64,000 nucleotides of DNA from Labyrinthula sp. Ha (GCA_015227615.1 JAALGZ010000008.1:62001-126000), one strand, 5' to 3'. Positions 40,981-54,095 are shown, numbered from the stretch's first letter. A program made the numbers and translations. Notes: a model not told the origin generated them from the sequence alone.

Positions 40981-43900
40981 CTAATAGTTTGTTCAAGTTT
41001 GTATTTATTATTGTTGCTCCATAGAGTTCGGTCAACTGTACTAAGAAAATATTTCCCGAATAAGAGTTATTATCGGGTAGCATCCCGATACCGGCGTATG
41101 ATTGCCCAAAATACATTCTGGCATTATACATAATATATAAAGAGTTCTAATTCAATAACACTAATTATCCTTCAGAGTTTTATACATGCTTCTAAACTAT
41201 AATTTGTTTGAGTTGTATATTACTTCTTTATTGTTTATCGATAGCATAAGAGAAGAACAGAATGGAATCTAAATAAGATATCAACTCAATCCTGTGCGAT
41301 TCAATATTGATACGAACTTTAACCTGTATACAGGCTATGTGAGAGTATATGTTTCTTTGGTAATATTGTTGCAGTAAAATAATTAAAAACCCCTAGAATT
41401 CTTAAGTTTTGCGTAACAAAAATTGGAAGTAAGGATACCATTGTGGCAAGAGACTCCTGTCGGAGAACAAGTCTGAACTTCTCAGTCAACGAGACAAAGA
41501 TTACTGCTTAGTACAAATTTCAACAAGGGATGTTGCCCGCCTTTAAACATGTAAGGGTACAATAGTTGAAAGCATTTTTCTTCTCATGTAATCATTCATG
41601 CATTGCAAGAAGTTGGAAACAAAGCGGTGACATGATTCTACAAGCCAAATTAATCTACCTTGAGTCGGAACGCTAGTAATGTATCGAACCTTATTGACTC
41701 AGATAAGAAGATAATAGCCATCTAAACGATATTTCATGATTAGAACATAGAAAATTTAGTTCTAGAATTTTTGAAGTTAGTTGAAATTAAGGTGTTAAAG
41801 CGAAGTTAGAGAATAGACACTATTATTTTATCAATATTTATGCACCACTATTTGGAAGATTCCTTAAAGGTTTGGAATATCTTTTTCTTAAATTTTGAAA
41901 AACTATTTACCTCAAAAGAAAAAATAACTTTCTCTGTACTGTTCGTAACTTCAACCTAATAATCAAGACGGATAATGTAACAGCAAATGAAAAGCTTGGA
42001 TTAAGCATGAGAAAGTTTTGAATATAGTCAGAAGAGTTCCTATATAATTTTAATTTAAGTATCCTAATCTTCAACATGGAAACAGGAGTACACAAGGCTA
42101 ATAAAAATGTTAGTTACTGTACAAAGATTCCCGATTTCTTGAAAGACGTTCTGAAGAAGATTTCATCACAACGTACCAAGAACTCATTCTCAAAATGTTC
42201 TCACTCTAAGTGTAGAAAAAAATTGGTTTGATAATACACAAGTGAACTAACTATAATCACCAACTCTTGGAGATTATGGTTCTAAAAAAATTCAATAATT
42301 TTCCATCCTCTAAATACACAAAAAGAATGTTTACCAACTACCACAAATCCCCCAAAATACGGACCAACTACAATAAAAACATATTTAGTCAAACATAACC
42401 GTTACTTTAAACAAGACGAGCCAAGTATCCATTGAATCACACTAACACAGATATAAAAATACTAACATACAAAAGTAACCTAATTCGTGAAGAGGTTGAA
42501 AATAACATCCCTCTAACAAATCATACTACGTTAAGAAAAAGCTCATTAAGAGCTGAAAAATGCGTAAGATAGGTTACCAATGCTGGGTACATGTAATTTT
42601 GGAACCTAATAAAATTCTCAAGAAACCAATAAATCACAGCAACATAAATTAAGATATTCACTGCTTCAATTCTACGGTTTGTCGAATCACTCTAGGTCTT
42701 GTTAGAAATGGTATCAACTAAGACTAGGAACTAACAAATACTATAATTGGAATACATATAAAGATCTAACCCAAAATTTAATAGCATGACAATCTTAAAG
42801 AAAACGTTAAAAACTGAGTAAGAACTTTTTAATAGTTTGTATCTATAACTCAACAGCTTCATGAAACACACATAAAACATGAAAAAATATAAGTTCCTAA
42901 AACAGAGGAAAATTCTACTCAAAGTCAACCATCAGTTGAAGAAGAAATACACGTCACTATAAAGGAATTTGCTGAAGAATCGCTTTTTGTAAGTTAAAAC
43001 TTTGACTCTGAAGAAAAACTTGAACCTTTCGCAGCGGTCATGATGCTACTCTAATAGAAAGTAGCTAAGAACTATCTACAAAACATAGGGTTTATTCGCC
43101 TATATACATATCCTATAAACTAAGAACGAAAACAGCAAATAATATAATAGAAATTTTTGTAGAATGAACTATCTAATCTTATAGGTCTTGCTTTAGAAAT
43201 ATCTCTGGAACATTAAATAAACCGAATCTTCCATTTAATAACCACAGTATACACCATCTCAAGAACTCTATACTTCTTTTCTTATCCTTAAAAGTTACGA
43301 TATATTTGAGCTCAAAACACTATTCTTTTGTAAAAATGTGTTTTGAAGAAGGGAAAATTTCATTCAACTCTATATAAATTCTCATACATCCTTATGAACA
43401 TGATAGCATTTAAATAAAGTTAGGAAACAAGAAATGTAACTATTGCTAGTTATTATCGAGCTCGATGTAAATTTTACTTACCAAACTAGGCTGTGTCAGC
43501 TTTCGAGTAGTTATGAAAACATCAAAACGATATGTACAAGACTTTATTGGTATGCCTGGAACGGGCTTCCATGGTGATGGATTGAGACTACCTCAATTAA
43601 ACATCCTGAAGTAACATGGTGATAATCTATAATCATTAACCAAAATCTTAGATATGTTCCTTCATCCTAAGTCGGAATCATTCAAACGATTGCCCAGATC
43701 ACTGTGATGGCAGATCAATATAAATTACACAAGTTAGGTTTCGTTTTAACTCATACTTGACCTGTGAAAATAATATCGGTCGCTTTGGAGCAAATTTTTG
43801 CCTTTTTTGTCGATTCTTGGTTGAGTTTCACAATTTGATTGGTTCAATTAGGAATTCTACAGTATTAGTAGCCGGCAAATGGCAATCAAATCCTTGCAAT

Positions 43901-44049
43901 TATAATCGACTGTAACACCGATTTTACAGAATGTGCAGCTATAAAAAACCATCAATATAGATGCCTTGCAAGTCTAGTGACTTAGTCTAATCTTATTTGT
44001 ATGAATTTTATATTGATGTTCAAGGATAACATTCATGAAGTTACAGGAA
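40981..44049. other. Long A+T-rich stretch, no gene seen
   Basis: Only short frames (62-65 codons or less) of low-complexity hydrophobic composition. No retroelement motif recognised. Upstream DNA of the pseudogene shows no similarity to the upstream DNA of the intact copy. Confidence 0.4.
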
Positions 44050-45050
44050 TAGTTGGTATCCTCTAGCTTCAACTTAAGTAACAGCCTGGCCTTTGCCGAT
44101 GATGTTTGTATTCTGGACCAAGAGATATATATATATACTTGTGTTCATTATGTAACAGCTGAATAGGATTTCAGGAGTATCTGATGTAGCAATACGCATA
44201 GAGAAGACAAAGGTGGTTGTCTTTATTAAAGTGAGTTAACAAGTACTAAACTATCTCATCAGAGTACAACAACTGATAAATGACTTCATCTGCGATATCT
44301 ATTCCAGAGAATTTAAAAGGAGACGCCCTAAATGACATTGTTGGCTAGTGGCTAGACCCAGGAAAGTTTTAATAACAAGTATACAAGTACTATCGGTGGA
44401 AAAATTGGAATACAAAAATATGTTTTGCGACAAATGTACTAACCTGCTTACTAACACATTTTTTCAAACAAACTAGGGGCAATGATATTGAAATACCTAG
44501 GGTTGGAACTTTATGTTATTGTATTTACTTAATTGATCCCTTTTACTAGTAATTTTGGTTTTCAATGCATTTTAAGAGCGAATACATCAAGTATGAGGAA
44601 GAAAATAATATTCATAAATTGAAAGAGAATTATACCTAAAGTTCTTGTAGTTTTCAAGATAATTCTTGACATCTAGTTCCACATCCTAATGGTTAATATT
44701 TAACTATGCACATGCACCATCTATTCAGAAACACGGAAATCTTTCTCATAGTTCTCAGGCCAATCAACCCCATAATTTCATTCAAACAAACGAGTACTGC
44801 CATCGTAATCAATCTAGATATTTCCGAGAGAAAAAAACCGGGAAAATGAATCCTAAATTTGTAAGTACTTGGAGAAAACGCAGAGGAATTGTCTCTTTCA
44901 ATTCCCTAGTAACTGAATGAATATTCCATGTACCATTCCAAAGTTGTTTGAGACTACAACGACAACTCAAACAAGTCCATCCTTATCTAAGAGCCATCCT
45001 GCAGCCGAAAATAACAGCTTCTCTATCGCTTCATTAACTTATGCATGAAA
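44050..45050 (+). mobile_element. LINE-type (non-LTR) reverse transcriptase remnant
   Basis: Plus-strand frames contain the non-LTR RT active site SLAFADDVCILDQE (FADD at 44092-44103). About 100 bp later, in another phase, AIRIEKTKVVVF (44190-44224) follows, the 'INxxKTKxM.F' motif after the active site, and then LKYLGLEL (44488-44510), the 'FKYLG' motif. Phases differ and stops intervene, so it is decayed. A 76-codon open frame at ~44690-44920 rich in Asn, Gln and His (HGNLSHSSQANQPHNFIQTN) may belong to the same element. Boundaries unknown. Confidence 0.6.
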
Positions 45051-45814
45051 AATACTGCTAGAGGTCAGTCTTTCCAGCATATCAACAGCCTTCTATTGCA
45101 TTTCAAAAAAATTTTTGGTGTAGAAACATGATTTCATACTTCATTATAGAAGTAAACATCAAAATGTATAAGCTAAAAGTCATTATAATCTTCATATCTT
45201 GCGTCAGTTACAGAATTACCTCATTCTTGCACAACAAATAAAGTGCCATCTGGACAAATGTATTAATATATACTCAATTTGTATCATTTTTCAATCTAGA
45301 CTTGAAATAAATCAGTATCATTGGAAATTAATTCATTGACGGAATCTTTTCAGAGCAGATTCTACTCAGTTAATTCTTGAAAATATCAATTCTAGCAAAT
45401 AAAACTGGAAACGGTGACTGTATCTCCACAAGGTAGGAAGTTTTTGCCCCTAGAAAGTCAGTTTTTAGAGTTACCGTGACGAAGACGAGCGGTTAAGATC
45501 AGTAGCTCCGTATTACCACCTTAAAGCTTGGCTTCAACAGAATCGTTGGAAATACTTTAAGCACTAACTTGGCAAAAAAAAGAGCATCGATGAAAGAAAC
45601 ATAAAGCCAAACAAAGTGGAAAACCCAAAGGCTATCCTACAATACAAACGGCTATAATTTTTGGTTAGATAGTGACACAAACAAACCATACAAATGCCAA
45701 GGCGAAAATGGCCTGAAAGAATTTTTTTGACGTGCATTTTGAAATAATGGCAAAGAATAGTGCAAATTCTGATGGATGCCCATGTATGCTAATACCTGTC
45801 ATCCATGAAGACAA
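45051..45814. other. Intergenic, nothing recognised
   Basis: A+T-rich; a slightly G+C-richer patch at 45420-45620 has no sustained frame. Confidence 0.35.
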
Positions 45815-46293
45815 GGGGTTGGATTTGATAAAAATTAACAATAATTATTAAATAAACATTTAGATTCGGATTATCAATAAAAGAATTTGGATTTTGATTC
45901 TTGTTCAATGGTACTGATTTTATTCTGTTTATCAGTTGATTATCAAAATAAAGATGGGCTATGCGACTCTATTTCAAGCCTAGAAGAATTTCATATTTAT
46001 TTTCTTCGCTGTATGAAAAGCTGTAAAACCGAGCTACGTAACATAGGAAGAATCCAGTAATAGGATGCAGCTAAGCCATTTGGCTAGTTTGCTGAAGCTT
46101 TGCGTATGGTACAAGAAAAGAAGAAACTTTTTGTTGCAAATTTCGCAGAGAACCTTATGACACAGACTTGTTTTGATAATCAATTGATTATAACTAAACA
46201 ATCAAAATGGTGTTGGAATTGTAAGAATCAATCAATAAGAAAAATATAGAGAAACTTCTTATTGATAAATTATCAATAAAACAAATCCGAGCC
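45815..46293 (+). mobile_element. MITE copy C (~479 bp)
   Basis: Starts GGTTGGATTTGATAAAAATT and ends AATTATCAATAAAACAAATC with terminal inverted similarity (TTGGATTTG versus CAAATCCGA). Shares with copies A and B the blocks GATTATCAATAAAAGAATTT, CTGTATGAAAAGCTGTAAAA and TTGATAATCAATTGATTATA, and with A the right-end AATCAATCAATAAG. No coding capacity. Confidence 0.75.
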
Positions 46294-47890
46294 GTACTTG
46301 TAAGTAGTTCTATCACCAAGACTAGTTCATTGACAAAGCAAAAACTAGGATACAATTTCTTGTGATATCTAGAATTACTCTACATACAACGAATTACTCC
46401 ATTGTTAACATACAAATACATGAATAAGCTAAGATATTGTATGGGATTGGACATGGAATGATAAACTGATTAGTATAACTGATTAGTATAACGACAAAAA
46501 GCAGAAGTAAGTTCATATTGTCCAGATATCAATAAGAATTTGAGTTTTTTTTTAAGTCAAACTTTAGGATATATCCAGCTCTTGGATAAGGTGCATCGTT
46601 AGAGCGTTTCTGATGACTATCGACTAATATTATATATAGCTTTAGATGTTTAGTCGAAATAAGAAACTGTGAATTGCGAAAGATGAGATAATGACATACA
46701 ACAAAGAAAATATTTTGACCAAATCTATACTCAAGTTCAAATAAGAAAGTCAGTAATATAATAACATTGATCATGTAAGAAGAAAGGTTCTACATAGAGT
46801 TTTGTTTTATAGACCCCTCATTTCTAAATTCACTTTGAAGAGAAAAGTAATAAACTAAGTAAAAAGTTTCAAGTCCTTTCCCATTTTCTCTATCCAAGAC
46901 ATATTGAGCACTATTTAGAATAAGCGAGTTGCAAAGTTATCATTTCATGAAACGATAGAATCTTAAGCAACTATTCAACGTGTAGTATTTCCCTATTCTA
47001 AACTAAGTCTTGTCAATGTGTAGTTGATAAACTTATGCTATATACTGCGTGATTCGCGAATAAAGTTTCTAGGAAGACAAAGATTAAATTACTCCTTTGG
47101 AAAGGTTTAAAGACGAAGTATTTTATTCAGAGAAGAGGTTTTGCTCTTCTTATTCGGTTTAGAAAGAACTGGCTTCGAAATAGAGTTAAAATATACAGAT
47201 TACATACTGATAGCAGATGCTTAAGACAGTAGGTTTCTACTAACATTTTAAATACTTTAGAACTGTGCGTTCAAATATATCTTTCTTTTGGCAATAACCT
47301 GTTCCTCGTTAGCTTTTTTGATACACTATTAAACTGATTTGCAAGAATTTTCTGTGAAAGTTCCTCAGATACTGTTAAACCCAATTAAGTATTAGTTTAG
47401 ATCTGAGTTCAACTCTTGAAATTACAGACCGCCAATATTTTGCTTATTTAATACCTTTCGTAGAATTTATTCTAGCGTACAATCTCTGCATTTAATAGAA
47501 TGCTCTTGCTCAAGAGAAACGCTTACTCTTCTTGTTTCAATATTTTTCTCTTTGAAATATACTGAGAAGGCTACAATTAAGAGTCTAAAACTCACGTATT
47601 AAGACTAATTAAGCTTCAGTTGTTAGAGGAATAGAAGATTTTATATAGTATGAACTTAGGAACTCGTAGTTTACTTTAATCACTGATAGGGGTGTTAATT
47701 TGAATAGAGGAGTTGTTCCTATAGTTCTTTTAAAATTCCGTTGTGGAGGTATAATTAATGAAAGGAAACTAAAGCTTACTAATAAAGCTAAGCTCTTGAA
47801 GAAACTTTGACAAATAAGCTCTCTAAATAGAAAGATATATCAAGAAGTATATACACTGATTTGAAGACAAAGAAGGTAGTTAATTATTAC
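46294..47890. other. Intergenic, nothing recognised
   Basis: A+T-rich; contains a short tandem ACTGATTAGTATA duplication near 46466-46492. No gene supported. Confidence 0.4.
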
Positions 47891-48745
47891 TTACCCATAG
47901 TTGTGGTCAATTGGAATCACATCTGGTCTGTTGATTGCACTTTCAATGCCACTATTTCTCCTTGTTCTTCCTGCAATTTTCTGAAAAATAGGTCCACTTC
48001 GACATTCATCACATTGTAAACATGGATTAAGCCTATACTCTCCATTCTGCCACTGATAATCCTTACAAGCAGGTTCTCCATTAATAGTATTTCCACATTC
48101 ACCTCCTTCATCCAAAGGTTCACATGGATTATCTGTTCCTTCTGGTTGATTATTTTCAGTTCCAAGGTGTATTATACAAGTACCAAAACATCCACCACTC
48201 AATGAAACTTGTTGTGTATTCTTTGCATTCCAAAACCAGATTCTCTTGCAATCTTCTGAAAATCCAATATCTTCCAAACAATCCAAGATCAAACTATCAA
48301 AGAGTCTAAGAGAACAATCTCTCACTGGATCTGCCAGATCAGGAGTTGACAAGTATACGTAAAGATCATCCAAATTGGAACAAACTCCACACGCAGATCT
48401 ATGTGTAAGATACAGTTTGATTTCTGGGTTTTCTTGTTCAACTTCATATTCGCTTTCAGAAAGTGATCTTAAACTATACTGAGATCTATCCTCTGATCCA
48501 TCTTGAAGAATACTATATTCTACATAGCAGTTTTTCGTAGTTTCAATTTGAGTATCATACCAAATATCAGGGTAAGGATTTGTTTCTGGAGAACTGAAAT
48601 CAACTGCGTCTCTTAGTTCTTCTGCGTTCAATAAAGTCTTCCCGAGGAAATCTTCGTTTAGCTTTCTTTGCTTCCATTTTGTAGAGTCAAAGGAAAGAAC
48701 TGCAGGTAGAATACTGCTAAGTAAAAAGGTTATTTTATTTTTCAT
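47891..48745 (-). CDS. Cysteine-rich secreted protein with GRTRRNSG motif, copy 2
   Basis: 284 aa, single exon. Signal peptide 1-18 (MKNKITFLLSSILPAVLS). The mature protein has 14 cysteines, consistent with a disulfide-bonded extracellular protein. Landmarks: CxxC in ACGVCSNLDDLYVYL (119-133), a paired-Cys DCSLRL...DCLEDIGFSEDC segment (144-166), CFGTC (186-190), then NPCLQCDECRSGPIFQKIAGRT (241-261) and RRNSG, ending DVIPIDHNYG. I recall unannotated secreted proteins with 'NLxxCLQCDE..SGP.F...AGRTRRNSG' endings from diverse protists and algae, but know no function. The last coding bases plus 8 bp beyond the stop (GGTAAGTAA) are identical in the pseudogene copy. GCACTT (plus strand) occurs 56-63 bp upstream of the start, as in the two receptor genes. 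Confidence 0.8.
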   Translation of the reverse strand: MKNKITFLLSSILPAVLSFDSTKWKQRKLNEDFLGKTLLNAEELRDAVDFSSPETNPYPDIWYDTQIETTKNCYVEYSILQDGSEDRSQYSLRSLSESEYEVEQENPEIKLYLTHRSACGVCSNLDDLYVYLSTPDLADPVRDCSLRLFDSLILDCLEDIGFSEDCKRIWFWNAKNTQQVSLSGGCFGTCIIHLGTENNQPEGTDNPCEPLDEGGECGNTINGEPACKDYQWQNGEYRLNPCLQCDECRSGPIFQKIAGRTRRNSGIESAINRPDVIPIDHNYG

Positions 48746-48913
48746 ATTTAGTTTAGATTTTGGTTGATTTTAAATTGGTTTAAGAGTTCTTTTATATGCC
48801 ACGCACTTACACGGCAACTGTATTCTCCGTGCTATTTATTTTCGTTTTATTTACCCTTTCGGGGTTAAAAAAGTAAACAGTAAAAATAGACTACATGATA
48901 TAACGTTAGTTAC

Positions 48914-49084
48914 ATGGAATTATCAAACTGGCCTGTGATTTTTTTAGTACAAGGAAAAAATAAAAAAGCAGTCTTCTACGTCAAGAAAACTCACAAATTC
49001 ACTCTTGTCGCAGAAGAAGGAAGAACAGAAGATAGAGATACTTCTACACCTAGTAAAAGATACGTTCTATTGTATGAAAACTAG
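48914..49084 (+). CDS. Small 56-aa hypothetical protein
   Basis: ATG-started frame divergent from copy 2 of the secreted protein, 168 bp apart. The sequence has alternating beta-type hydrophobic pattern and charged residues (WPVIFLVQGKNKKAVFYV, ending YVLLYEN) and no low-complexity bias, so it looks more like protein than chance. It could be the last exon of a longer gene. Family not recognised; too short to judge safely. Confidence 0.35.
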   Translation: MELSNWPVIFLVQGKNKKAVFYVKKTHKFTLVAEEGRTEDRDTSTPSKRYVLLYEN

Positions 49085-49394
49085 CCAGGGTAGTTTTTTT
49101 AGAACCTAGGCAATAGAGAAACTGGGCAACAAGTCTAGCTAGTTTCTTTTGAAGTCATATGCAGATCTCCAATGAGGCAAGAGATTCTATGCCTTTCCAT
49201 AGAAGCAAGCCTCGAACAGGTGTCATTATTTTTCATTTTGTTTCTTAACAACTCCTCTTCTTCATACCAATTCTGTTACTGATTTCAACTACTTTTTCTG
49301 ATGCCGAGGAGATATACAATTCAATAAAGTTTGCTAATAATCAGTTCATATGAGCTGCCCCCCCTTATTTAAGCCATGGAATCTGATATTTTGA
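49085..49394. other. Spacer
   Basis: Contains the 49191-49217 segment similar to 32085-32111. Otherwise nothing recognised. Confidence 0.35.
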
Positions 49395-50048
49395 CTCAAA
49401 CTCAGTCCTGTACAAAGATTCATTCGGATTTTTGAGAAAATCTATAGAGGAGTCTCGAGGCTTGTCGACAAAGGTTTTTTCCCAGCCTGGAGCCCTACAT
49501 GTGTAACACTTGTGTATTTAGTAGAACCAGGTGAGCTGCAGATAAAGGAACAAAAAGTTCAAGGTGCAGTCGTTATGCATACTAATACATCGGAAAATGA
49601 GAATAGTGGAGGTACAATGAATACGGGAAAAGAATATGTTGAAGAACAGGTGGAAAGAACAAAAAAGGACAGTAACAGTGAATAATAGATAACCACCTGG
49701 CTTGATAGTACATTTCATATCAGCTGACGAAAGCGTTGTCAGACTGCAGATAAGAGCCTAAAAATGTGTTTTTCAGTTTAAGTTTTTAAGAATAACATAA
49801 TACAAACATAAGAAGATGAAAAAGAAAAAGAAAAATTAAGAAGAGAAAAGTTAATTCATCAAGCCCGTTCTCTGAAATCTTCTATGTATTTGGGAAAAGA
49901 AAATTTCTGCTACTCACATGTGTTAGAAATTGTCTCACCTGGCGGTGAGTAAGATTTGTTAAAGTACAAATATCTAGACGAGAACTTTCCTAAAAACTAC
50001 GGTGTTCTAGTCCAAAGAGTCATCGGTATAGAAAACTACAAGATTTAA
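49395..50048 (+). CDS. Candidate split gene or gene relic
   Basis: Two long open stretches lie in the same frame. 49395-49682 gives 96 codons without a stop (contains RIFEKIYRGVSRLVDKGFFP and a Glu/Asn/Lys-rich end). 49812-49944 continues with EKEKLRREKLIHQARSLKSS and HVLEIVSPG. At 49945-49977 lies a 33-nt GT-AG sequence with a GTGAGT donor and TCTAG acceptor. Removing it deletes an in-frame TAA and joins VSPG to DENFPKNYGVLVQRVIG, ending at TAA 50046-50048. The connection between the first two stretches is unresolved and no clear start codon is seen. Family not recognised. Either a real gene with ultrashort introns or a relic. Confidence 0.3.
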
Positions 50049-53000
50049 GAGAACTTACGCAAACTATACTTTCCATAACCATGTACTTAGGTAAGAAATT
50101 TAGCTTTAACGATTATTATCAGATCCATTCAAAATTAGCGATCATTTCTGGTTTTCACCCTTCTACCCTGCAGCTTTTTAAGATTATCAGGGCACTCATT
50201 CTTTCTATCGCTTTTTCAGAGTTGAAAATGAAAGGAATTAAAAGGAAGTGAAGCTTCAACTTTGTTGCAAATTGCAATACCCGGGTATTTTTGTATGGCT
50301 TAAAATTGCAGTAGAAATTTAACCAAGGGCAGGAAATGAAATACCTAGAGCTTTCCACTGGTACCTTTTTCCAAGTTTCTGTGAAAAAGTAAAAAATTGT
50401 TTGATAATTCCTTGTACCAACTACCAAAATCCATATTGAAACAGTGATTTCCAACTTGAACTTAAGGTGTGTAATGCACCCATAATCGAGCGTTCATGAG
50501 GGTGAACTGCTACTTTATAGAGTATTCGGCACAAATGGCTTCTTACATTCGTTTCAGAGCCTCGTCCATTGTTAGGGTTTATTTTCAGTAACTTGATTCT
50601 TTAAGATACAAAATACTTCACCATCTTAACCAGATTGATGGTTTAAGTACTGTTGAAAACCGTAAATATCTTTAAAATGGGGACGTATGTCTTGAATACA
50701 AAGCAACCTGATACCCCGTTTGTTTTCTATGTGCCATTACTAGTTGTTGCAGGTAGAGCATAGAAAGTATTACTATCATATAATGACGCCCAATTGTAAG
50801 ATTTCGGTTGGGTTAACTTCAAACTGGGTTCAATGAAATTGAAACTTTCTCGAGAACTCGAGTTGTGCCTTTATTGCACTTTAGACATCTCTTTTGGAAA
50901 TATAGATATTTGTCATAAAGCCGATGAAGCACTGTATGTATCTCGAAGATTACCGTAACTTTTGAAAAGTCAAACCCCACTCTGAGCTCTTAGTTCTAAC
51001 CCTCGACCTACATAAATTGTCTTAATACTATAAGTAGTACCACAACGAAGTGCCTAAGATATTCTCTTAGGCTAACACTGCTAAATCTATATTTCTTGGA
51101 CTTAGGCCTCTAGTTGCGACTAATACTGAGATGTTCCCCAAGTACTTCACAAGTTTTGCACACATTCTCTAACATAGTAACCTCAAGAATAAGACTATAT
51201 GCAATATGAGCAAATAGTTTTTTGTGATTAAATTCTGCAAGATAATCAAACTATGTTTTTGGCCCATCGCTTGATGGCTTGTAACTTTACCTTAAGCACT
51301 ATTATTACGTGGGGCTACAAATGATAGACGATGGAGTACGATTAAGTGAAACTCATAGAGCTATAAAAAATTGTTGTAAGATAGAGGAACCTGGACAAAT
51401 GGAATGTCATCTGCCATAGAATTTATAATATGAAAATCATATTCACTCACTGAGACTCCTATTTCCTGTAAATGTTTTGGCCTCTGTTATTGCAAAATAT
51501 GAGTTGAATCCGTGTAAGGCTACTAAGTTCTTACAAACTTCACCTCTTCTTGATTTCAAATAAAGTTAGTTGTTCCGATAGTAACATACATATGTTAAAA
51601 TAAAATTCTGTGAACGAGTACGAAGCAGGGAAATAAGTCAAATCCATGATCATCTAGGAGGAGCTCTATCCCACTGTTGAAAAATGTATGTTAACGTTAT
51701 ATCCAGTTGAAGACACCTCTAAGGGTAGAATGTTAACTAATTTTAATTCATGTTGATAGAAATTCTTTTAGTAATAGAATACCCAAATTACTATTTTTTA
51801 CTCAATTTAAAGTTTCATCAAGTCAATTGCATGATTGAACTATGAGCTGGGTAAAAAGAACCTTTTTGAAAAATAGTTTGGTTTTGGCTAGCTAATGCAA
51901 GGATCAAGATTTAGAACCGCTCCCAAATATAAAGGAAGAAATACACTCTGAGTTTTGAGACAGCTGAATCATTAAGGGTTTATTGTCAATACAATATCTT
52001 ACATATTTCAATACTTAGGGTTCTTCAAAAAACTTCCACGGGGTGCTGACTAGCTTCAGTGAACATTTATTAGCTTTGATCTTCTTCAAAAAATTTTGTT
52101 TGAATTAGTATTGGGCGTAGGGAGATGAAAATACAGCCTGTTTCAGTAACTTTATATAAAAATATTAGAGGGAAAATCTATCTTAGTTTTTTCAAGAGTA
52201 AACAAAGGACCCTCTCGCTTGTTTTCTCTGTCATCGAAGAGCAAGTACCAGCTTCAAAATAAAAGGAAAAGTTAAAGAACTAAATAGCACTACCACAGTA
52301 AAAGTAAAATCCAGAACTGTGCTATGGCTTATTAAAATCCAATTATACATTGAATACTATGGATATTAATAGAAAATATTTAGAGCACTGCTACATATCA
52401 TGGTCATCATAAAGAGAAGTCTCGTATTGTGCCTGATACATTAAGCTAGAAAGTAACTTGAATATTTTTGGTGGAAAAACATATTAAGTTTTATTTCAAG
52501 TTAATAGTAGTGTACTGGGAGCCTGTTTTATCTTCTTTGAATACAAAACTCAATGTTTCTTCCCTAGGATAATTTTCTTAATAACCGGTTCCGAAAACTT
52601 ATATTCTAGCCAACAGCAATGTTTCAAGTGTCAATATATTTGGTTTCACTAAGGAGAAAGGAGAATGAAAAACAACAAACAAAAGTTCACTGAACAAAAG
52701 TTTTTCATTATTCCAAATCCGATATTAAGCTTTCAAGGCTTTACATTATTAACACTAGATTTGGGATACAAATAATAGTTATCTGCCCCTCTCCTGCACT
52801 TATATGTGATAGAACGATAATTTCCGTATTTTTTTGGTATATAATTTTCAAATAAAAATTTAGATTACGTATTTAAAAGTTGAACTGATAGTTGTGTCGT
52901 AAGAACAACTATCTTACCGGCTTCTGATAAATGTAATGTTCTAGTTGCCTTTACTTTTGAGTTAATATCATTTGCGTATTATTTGTTTACTCTTTTGTTG

Positions 53001-54095
53001 AGTAATTTCAAATATGTCAGCTATGTTTAATTAATTTGCAGCAATAAAAGAAAATACATAATTGTTTATGAAGTATCATTGCTTCAATCCATGCAATAGA
53101 TTGTAAATATAGAACCTCTCTGTTCCCTAAGGCTAAAAATTGTTACTGAGAGGAATTCCCACCCACCCGATGGGAGATGAATGCGCTTAGTTTTATTGGA
53201 AATTATTAACTAGATCTCCTTTAATAATAATAGACCCTTTTCATGTTAATTTCAACATTTTACAAAAAAAGGTTCGGTTGGAGATCAGTAAACTATTTTG
53301 GATCCTAGTGCTGCTCGTTTTTTCAACTCCACAGTCCGTTGACTACATCTAACCCAGAGCCCGATTGATTTTAATAGATTCCAATATACCTAATTTGGCA
53401 TCAATAGTACATAATTAAACTTACGCCATTATTTTAGAACAAAGAATACACCTTGTGCAGTAAATAAGAGCCTGATACTAGTCACTGCAGCTTTGTATGA
53501 ACAAACCCCGTATGGCCCAAAATATTCGCTTAATACAGTGAATGGTGATATATTTTCGTGATTCCACTTTAAGAGGAATATTTAGCTTTCAATTAATACT
53601 TAAATTTATATAGATAATCATATTCTTAAACAATATCCCATAAATGTTGACACTAACATTGACTTATTTGAACACAATATAGGCGCCAAAAGCTTTACTA
53701 TATTTTTTGCAACCCAAAGTAAGTTTTTGTTGGAAATAAATCTCATTGACCATATGATCTAACTACTTAAACTTTTAATAGATTTTGGTTCATTCAACGT
53801 AGTAGTCAATTTTTGCCTTCATTGTCCTGTGGACTTTGAATGTCGACAGTGGCACTAAAGTCATATAACCTGCTTCGAGAATACTGGCAAGTAATAATTG
53901 TTTAAGTGGAAAGCAAAAGTTTCTTCCCACAATGATACAAGGTGAACGAAGTCGCTGTTATATTAATTAACAACGTAATTTTTCGGTAGTGATTTCTGTT
54001 GGCTTCTGTGTGATAGTACCAGAAAAAAACAGAGACATGATATTGCTTTACCGTATAAGCCTGTATTAGAAAATATCAAATATCAAATATCAAAG
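50049..54095. other. Long gap with one decayed protein-like segment
   Basis: At 50680-50955 (+) a frame with an ATG and two internal stops reads like protein (TPFVFYVPLLVVAGRA; FGNIDICHKADEALYVSRR). I cannot assign it. The remaining 3 kb is A+T-rich with no motif-bearing frame. Confidence 0.3.

Noticed and set aside
50680-50955. Glutathione-transferase-like or GGDEF-like relic
   Set aside because: Only a few residues (GRA; ADEALY) resemble either family; order and length do not fit, and two stops interrupt it.
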